This document shows, one piece after another, positions 30,819-34,601 of a DNA stretch of 34,601 bases (its first letter is position 1; each line of letters begins with the position of its first letter). The stretch covers positions 1 through 34,601 of IMG/VR virus record IMGVR_UViG_3300006802_000269; one strand, given 5' to 3'. Position numbers and translations under genes: made by a program. The notes under the pieces were generated by a model, which searched no databases, was not told where the DNA came from, and saw only the letters and a program-made list of their open reading frames with translations. This DNA comes from a virus.

Positions 30819-32597
30819 TTAACGCGGCCCTCTCTGCTTACGTCTGCGTTTTTTCCTGCTAGATCTCTGATCAGGCTGAGGAACTTTCTTCTTGCCTTTC
30901 TTAGGCTTAATGACCTTTTGAGTTCTCGGCTTTACTGGAAGCAATGCTGACAAATCAGGAGCTACAAAAGGTTTAGGCGTTGCTGCCGCCCTTGCTTCCG
31001 CAGGAGTAGTCACAGGCGGTAGCGGCAATGGTTGCCTCAAAGCTGGCGTAGCAACCACTGGAGGCGGTGGCAACGGTGCTGGCATTGGTGCTGGCATTGG
31101 GATATTTGCTGGCTCCCCTCTTCCGCCACCAAGCAATGCGTCTATACCAACGGGTACGGCTGGCGTTGGTTGAGGCTGGGTCATCAAAGAGCCACTACCT
31201 CTAGCCCCACCCAAAAGCTTGCCAATATCAGAAATCCTTGAGTTTGGATTTAACGGGGGCGCGAGCGGCACTGGCCGTGGTGTGGGCGCTGGTCTTTGTA
31301 CGACACTAGCAAGGCTTCCCCCTGTTGGAGCAGCCGCTGATGCTAAGTCCTCATACCCTACATCACCGGGGGCAACTGCATTAGCAAATATACCGCCCAT
31401 GCCACGCAGCCTGTCGCCAAGTCCAGCCTCAGGTTCAAGAGGAAGAGCAACTGGAGCCGGAGGAGGTGGCGGTGGAGGCGGTAGAGGTGGCCTCATAACG
31501 TCCTGCCTAGATGGCACGACTGATGGCCTCTCAATTAACGGCGGCTCTGGTAAAGGAGCAGGCTCTGGTATTTCTGTCGGTAGCAGAACTCTGTCAAACA
31601 TTCCTGCCATATTCGCTTCTGGGCTAAATGCGCCCATTTGCATTATTGGTGAGTCAATAGCGGGTATGGGAGCTACAGCAGGAGGCATAACATCGGGAAC
31701 AGGCGACATAGCAGGTATTGCTGGTTCTGTCTCAGGCGTTGTTTCTTGGGGAGGATTAAAGAAACCACTCAACTGCTCTTTTGCAGCAGCAGCCTCTGCT
31801 TGAGCTTCAGCAAGAGCTAAAGAAGAAGCCTCCGCCTCGGCTCGCGCCTGCTCTAAAGCTGCATTATTTTGAGCAACAATTTGATCTGTTCTGTTTGAAG
31901 TATCAAACGCATTCAAAAGGTCTTCGTAAAGCTTGGTGCCATAAGATTCTGGCCCTTGGGCTATGACATCAGCCCTTAACTGCTCTAATGCTGGGTCATC
32001 ATAAGGGGTTCTTGCGGCTTCAGCTTCAGCGGCGGCTTGCTCTGCCGCAATACGATCAGCTTCAGCTTGCTCTGCGGCTATTCTATCTGCCTCAGCTTGT
32101 GCTGCGGCAGCTTGTTCAGCCGCTACCCTGTCTGCTTCAGATTGTGCAAAAGCCTGAGCAGCAGCTTGCTCTTCAGCAATCCTTCCTTGCGTAAATATGT
32201 TTGCGGCTTCTGTTGGATCAAATGTTTGAAACGCCTGACCAGTAAAAGGATTTGTTCCCGGCATCGGCGGGGTTGCAGGGCTAGAGCCTCCAAGGCCAAA
32301 CGATGTCCCAAACTGGGACATGGATGTTGGGTCGGCTCTTCCCGGCGTTAACGTCGCCACCGCTTGCTGAGGGGTCAATGTTGCGCTTGGTTGGGGGGCG
32401 CCCATAGGGTTAGCGCCACCCAGTAAAGCTGCTATACCAGAAGGAACCCCATAGTTAGGGTTTCTAGATAGCGTAGGTTGACCTTGCATTTGCCCGTACC
32501 CCACAGGGACAGGGGCTTGAGTAAACGATCCGCTAAGCGTAGGAGAGGGTGCAAACCCAAGTTGAGGCGCTTGAGAAGTGGTATTAAACAATGCCAT
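30819..32597 (-). CDS. Pro/Ala-rich coiled-coil protein with basic tail
   Basis: A 592-aa low-complexity protein. Residues about 140-205 form a coiled coil of tandem EADRIAAEQA-type repeats. A polyproline run (PPLPPPPPPPP) lies near 374. The short motif ALLGG/KLLGG occurs near residues 56, 460 and 486. The C-terminal 35 residues are highly basic (KKGKKKVPQ, RSSRKKRRRKQRGPR), suited to nucleic-acid contact. No family recognised. It lies between lysozyme and gp10-like genes, so a scaffold, tail or DNA-binding core role is possible. Confidence 0.65.
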   Translation of the reverse strand: MALFNTTSQAPQLGFAPSPTLSGSFTQAPVPVGYGQMQGQPTLSRNPNYGVPSGIAALLGGANPMGAPQPSATLTPQQAVATLTPGRADPTSMSQFGTSFGLGGSSPATPPMPGTNPFTGQAFQTFDPTEAANIFTQGRIAEEQAAAQAFAQSEADRVAAEQAAAAQAEADRIAAEQAEADRIAAEQAAAEAEAARTPYDDPALEQLRADVIAQGPESYGTKLYEDLLNAFDTSNRTDQIVAQNNAALEQARAEAEASSLALAEAQAEAAAAKEQLSGFFNPPQETTPETEPAIPAMSPVPDVMPPAVAPIPAIDSPIMQMGAFSPEANMAGMFDRVLLPTEIPEPAPLPEPPLIERPSVVPSRQDVMRPPLPPPPPPPPAPVALPLEPEAGLGDRLRGMGGIFANAVAPGDVGYEDLASAAAPTGGSLASVVQRPAPTPRPVPLAPPLNPNSRISDIGKLLGGARGSGSLMTQPQPTPAVPVGIDALLGGGRGEPANIPMPAPMPAPLPPPPVVATPALRQPLPLPPVTTPAEARAAATPKPFVAPDLSALLPVKPRTQKVIKPKKGKKKVPQPDQRSSRKKRRRKQRGPR

Positions 32598-32599
32598 TA

Positions 32600-33022
32600 C
32601 TAATACTCTCCAGTTCTAATCATTTCAGTAACTTCTACCGCCCTGCTACCAACCTGCTCACTCCACTTAGAATCCATGAACTCATCAGCCGCTATGTCAA
32701 ACTGCTCACGGGACATCGCCTCTAAAGCCTTCACAAAACCACGCAGTCGCGTAAGACCAAGATTAAAGCAAATATCAATCATCGCGTCTTTTCGTGCCTC
32801 GTTAAGAGCAGCAAACCAAAAGTAAGTGTCCTCAAGTTCATCACGCACACGCCTTATGTCATTGGCTAGTAAATACTCAATTTCATCATCAGAAAGTCCA
32901 AGCCCACCGTTTTCGTCTATGTTGCGCCCAACGCCTACAGTGATCATATTTTCTGAACACTTATATGCATGACTACGCACACCTTCATGGCGCTTCAACA
33001 TTCCTATTAACTGGATACCCAT
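32600..33022 (-). CDS. T4-type (GH24) lysozyme, endolysin
   Basis: A 140-aa muramidase cleaving peptidoglycan between MurNAc and GlcNAc. The start is ATG 33022, sharing a base with the holin stop (TAATG); the longer upstream frame is the holin shadow. The T4 lysozyme triad pattern E-8-D-5-T appears as Glu13, Cys22, Thr28 (RHEGVRSHAYKC...), so Cys replaces the Asp. C-terminal segments (ICFNLGL, GFVKALEAM) match family members. No signal peptide or SAR segment, so release by the 3-TM holin encoded directly upstream is expected. Confidence 0.88.
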   Translation of the reverse strand: MGIQLIGMLKRHEGVRSHAYKCSENMITVGVGRNIDENGGLGLSDDEIEYLLANDIRRVRDELEDTYFWFAALNEARKDAMIDICFNLGLTRLRGFVKALEAMSREQFDIAADEFMDSKWSEQVGSRAVEVTEMIRTGEY

Positions 33023-33405
33023 TACCTCTCCCGGCTTACGCCCTGTACCTTTTCGTATGATCTCATCGCGCCTAAGCCCAACATTCCCATCATAACGGGT
33101 ACAAGTAGCGTGGTGTCTATCTCTGGCACCTCTACCCAGATGCCCAGTATGTTTGAAAGGATCGTGTTGTAAAAAAGCCCCAACGCGCACACCCACCCGA
33201 TACAAGGTCGCCACCCAGCCACAAACAAAGACTTGGAGGCAGCCTCTACCTTGTTTACTTCTAGCTGGCCTTTGGCAAGCTCTTGGGCATGACGCTCTGC
33301 AAGGGTACTCAACTCAAAGGCAATACGATTCTTTTCGTCTTTGTCTTCAATTACCTTATCTAGTAGCTGAGTTGCTGGGCCTATGAGTGATCCGAGTATC
33401 CCCAT
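33022..33405 (-). CDS. Three-TM holin (Holin_3TMs-like)
   Basis: A 127-aa protein from ATG 33405 (TAATG overlap). The N-terminus is Gly-rich, followed by a charged helix (DKDEKNRIAFELSTLAERHAQ, about 20-40). Then come AASKSLFVAGWRPCIGWVC, a membrane pair and LVPVMMGMLGLGAMRSYEKV, the signature of phage 3TM holins. It should form inner-membrane holes that release the lysozyme encoded next. Confidence 0.88.
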   Translation of the reverse strand: MGILGSLIGPATQLLDKVIEDKDEKNRIAFELSTLAERHAQELAKGQLEVNKVEAASKSLFVAGWRPCIGWVCALGLFYNTILSNILGIWVEVPEIDTTLLVPVMMGMLGLGAMRSYEKVQGVSRER

Positions 33406-33536
33406 TACGCCCACCCGCTATATCGGGCAAAACACTTGCCGCAAAGTAGTTTTACTTTTAGGTGTACAAAATCCATCACTGCTCCCGGCTTTTTGCAACC
33501 AGCACAGCGCAATGTAACTCGCCTTTCATCGCTCAT
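33405..33536 (-). CDS. 43-aa Com-like zinc-finger protein
   Basis: A small gene overlapping both neighbours (ATGA at its start, TAATG at its end). Its CAGC...CGKC pattern (residues 11-14 and 32-35) with an LRC and FARY context resembles the Mu Com-type zinc fingers that regulate translation. It is probably an RNA- or protein-binding accessory in the lysis group; the family is tentative. Short, but supported by gene packing and cysteine spacing. Confidence 0.7.
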   Translation of the reverse strand: MSDERRVTLRCAGCKKPGAVMDFVHLKVKLLCGKCFARYSGWA

Positions 33537-33856
33537 CGCCCTTTTGCCATGTACGCTGTAGCACCAAAGTATAGCCCCACAATAGATGCCTGACTGAGAA
33601 ACAACATATCGCTCAAAGACGCCAAAGTGGACAAGCGAGACTCAGGTATGAAGGGCAGAAGTGGTAGTAAAGCGAAAACCACCATACTACTAAGACTAAC
33701 CCAAGCCATTCTTCGTTGACTGTCTGCTTTTTCTTCACGCAGTTCAATCTCAACAAGCTCTTGATTTCGTGCCAATTCTTCATCGCTCACGACCCCGTCT
33801 CCATCTAGGTCGTACTGAGCATACCGCGATTTAGGCTCTAATTTCTTCGGACTCAT
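33533..33856 (-). CDS. EF-hand protein with two TM segments
   Basis: A 107-aa protein beginning in a TGATG overlap. Residues about 16-27 form a canonical EF-hand loop (DLDGDGVVSDEE, with Asp at 1, 3, 5 and Glu at 12), then a charged helix, then two hydrophobic segments (about 50-68 and 82-101). It probably sits in the inner membrane with a calcium-binding domain in the cytoplasm. Position beside holin and lysozyme suggests an anti-holin, second holin or membrane sensor. This type recurs in marine phages (from memory) but has no assigned function. Confidence 0.7.
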   Translation of the reverse strand: MSPKKLEPKSRYAQYDLDGDGVVSDEELARNQELVEIELREEKADSQRRMAWVSLSSMVVFALLPLLPFIPESRLSTLASLSDMLFLSQASIVGLYFGATAYMAKGR

Positions 33857-34107
33857 CAACCTTCATCCTTTCTAGCCGGATCACGGAAAAGTATCTTGGT
33901 GCCTGCTTCTGAGGTAGGTATCTCCCGCACACGGCAGTAAGTTTTGAAGTAGCTGTTGTTACTCAGTAACTCGTTAATAGCACCAACAGACTGCGCGTTA
34001 AGCGCCTTGGAATACTCCAAACACGACGTTAATTCTCGGAAGTACAACTCCTCACCCGTGGGTTGCCCACGCTCAAGAACAATCAAAACAAAAATCATCA
34101 TCGTCAT
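33856..34107 (-). CDS. Hypothetical protein with N-terminal hydrophobic segment
   Basis: An 83-aa protein starting in an ATGA overlap, with GGA nine bases upstream. Residues 1-11 (MTMMIFVLIVL) are hydrophobic and may anchor it in the membrane or act as a signal. The rest has two Cys (SCLEY, TYCRV), which could form a disulfide in the periplasm. No lipobox is clear. It might be a spanin-like or accessory lysis protein, but the family is unknown. Confidence 0.6.
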   Translation of the reverse strand: MTMMIFVLIVLERGQPTGEELYFRELTSCLEYSKALNAQSVGAINELLSNNSYFKTYCRVREIPTSEAGTKILFRDPARKDEG

Positions 34108-34331
34108 GCGCGTATGTCCAGTTGAAACTGGTCTTGAACCTTTACAATGGTGGAAAGAACTTGACCGTTTTTATAGTAGTAATACGTCTCGCTGTATTGT
34201 GTTAACGCTTCTACTTTATTAGTGCGAGTACGGCTAATCTGATCTAAACGCAGCAGCCTGTGTATCTTGTCCTTGACCACCACCTCTGATGGTGCGTTGA
34301 CGCTGTTCGGAAATACTGGCGGGACATCCAT
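34104..34331 (-). CDS. Hypothetical 75-aa protein
   Basis: ATG 34331 is chosen because GGAGG lies five bases upstream; GTG 34334 is one codon earlier. The start shares its base with the upstream stop (TGATG). The protein is soluble, basic and aromatic in the second half (ETYYYYKNGQ). No family recognised; it is part of the late block. Confidence 0.6.
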   Translation of the reverse strand: MDVPPVFPNSVNAPSEVVVKDKIHRLLRLDQISRTRTNKVEALTQYSETYYYYKNGQVLSTIVKVQDQFQLDIRA

Positions 34332-34555
34332 CACAGCCTCCGCTTTTTCTGTACAGCCTGAGCACGCACAGCTTTTGGCTTAACAAGTTCCCAAGTAAGA
34401 AGTTCTACATCAAGCTGATGAGCTGTGCCTAAAACACGCGGCATCGTGTTCTGTATATAGATCTGAGCGCCATATCCACACTGGCGGTGGTTGTATCGTA
34501 ACCATGCCAGCGCAAGGCAATGACGGTATGCAGGAGGATCGACTAGCTCTAACAT
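34331..34555 (-). CDS. Hypothetical protein at right window edge
   Basis: A 74-aa ORF from ATG 34555 has GGGAG six bases upstream. The same frame stays open to the window edge (in-frame residues DPANPNLFCDLREWR precede the Met), so the real gene may be longer and truncated here. The visible part is basic with several Tyr and His. No family recognised. Confidence 0.55.
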   Translation of the reverse strand: MLELVDPPAYRHCLALAWLRYNHRQCGYGAQIYIQNTMPRVLGTAHQLDVELLTWELVKPKAVRAQAVQKKRRL

Positions 34556-34601
34556 TCGCCACTCCCGTAAATCGCAAAACAGATTCGGGTTGGCGGGGTC
34601 G

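Noticed and set aside
31219-31803. 194-aa Gly-rich plus-strand ORF
   Set aside because: It is the antisense image of the Pro-rich coding sequence of the 592-aa gene, with no ribosome site or gene context.

Overview
The window looks like part of a tailed-phage genome, probably a marine podovirus-like phage of an uncultured Gram-negative host. This rests on family-level recognition: a P22 gp10-like DNA-stabilisation protein, a P22/T7-style set of large internal (ejection) proteins, a 3-TM holin with a T4-type lysozyme, and a phage recombination module. Capsid, portal, terminase and DNA polymerase genes are not in the window and presumably lie beyond its edges. No tRNA, integrase, IS element or CRISPR array was seen.

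There are four transcription blocks of alternating orientation. (1) Plus strand, 1-4448: a left-truncated MoxR-type AAA+ ATPase, a DUF3150-like partner and a metallopeptidase-like/VWA protein, followed by small genes (AT-hook protein, two-TM zinc-ribbon protein, an unknown, and a 45-aa zinc ribbon). Identical UUCG-capped hairpins follow the ATPase and VWA genes. (2) Minus strand, 7652-4766: RusA-like resolvase, a 90-aa unknown, a T7 gp4-like primase-helicase and a 148-aa unknown. A competing-stem region lies between the unknown and the primase, and a clear intrinsic terminator lies at 4628-4653. (3) Plus strand, 7687-12644: a replication/recombination module with two small paralogues, a RecB/Cas4-like PD-(D/E)XK nuclease, a DUF1071/Sak3-type annealing protein, a small protein with an SSB-type acidic tail, a NinB-like protein, a second PD-(D/E)XK protein and an HTH protein. 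The HTH gene is preceded by two tandem, covarying pseudoknot-forming RNA elements. (4) Minus strand, from the right edge to 12627: one tightly overlapping late operon of lysis genes, virion genes and, last, a 3011-aa polyvalent protein.

In the late block nearly every gene overlaps or abuts the next through ATGA, TGATG or TAATG junctions, which suggests a single long message with translational coupling. The lysis set is a 3-TM holin, a T4-type lysozyme and an EF-hand two-TM protein. Downstream come a Pro/Ala-rich coiled-coil protein, the gp10-like protein, small beta-rich and helical proteins, a Gly/Ala-rich virion protein, a GNAT-like protein, a repeat-rich 710-aa protein, a protein with a lysozyme-like NPFNIR domain and the giant polyvalent protein.

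The most unusual signals are: (i) two tandem H-type pseudoknots upstream of the HTH gene, with three compensated base pairs between copies; (ii) a recurrent P-x-F-S-R motif at the domain boundaries of the 3011-aa protein; (iii) three mutually complementary segments upstream of primase-helicase; and (iv) exact 9- and 54-residue repeat arrays in the 710-aa virion protein. All family assignments are from reading the sequence and memory of families; no search was run.
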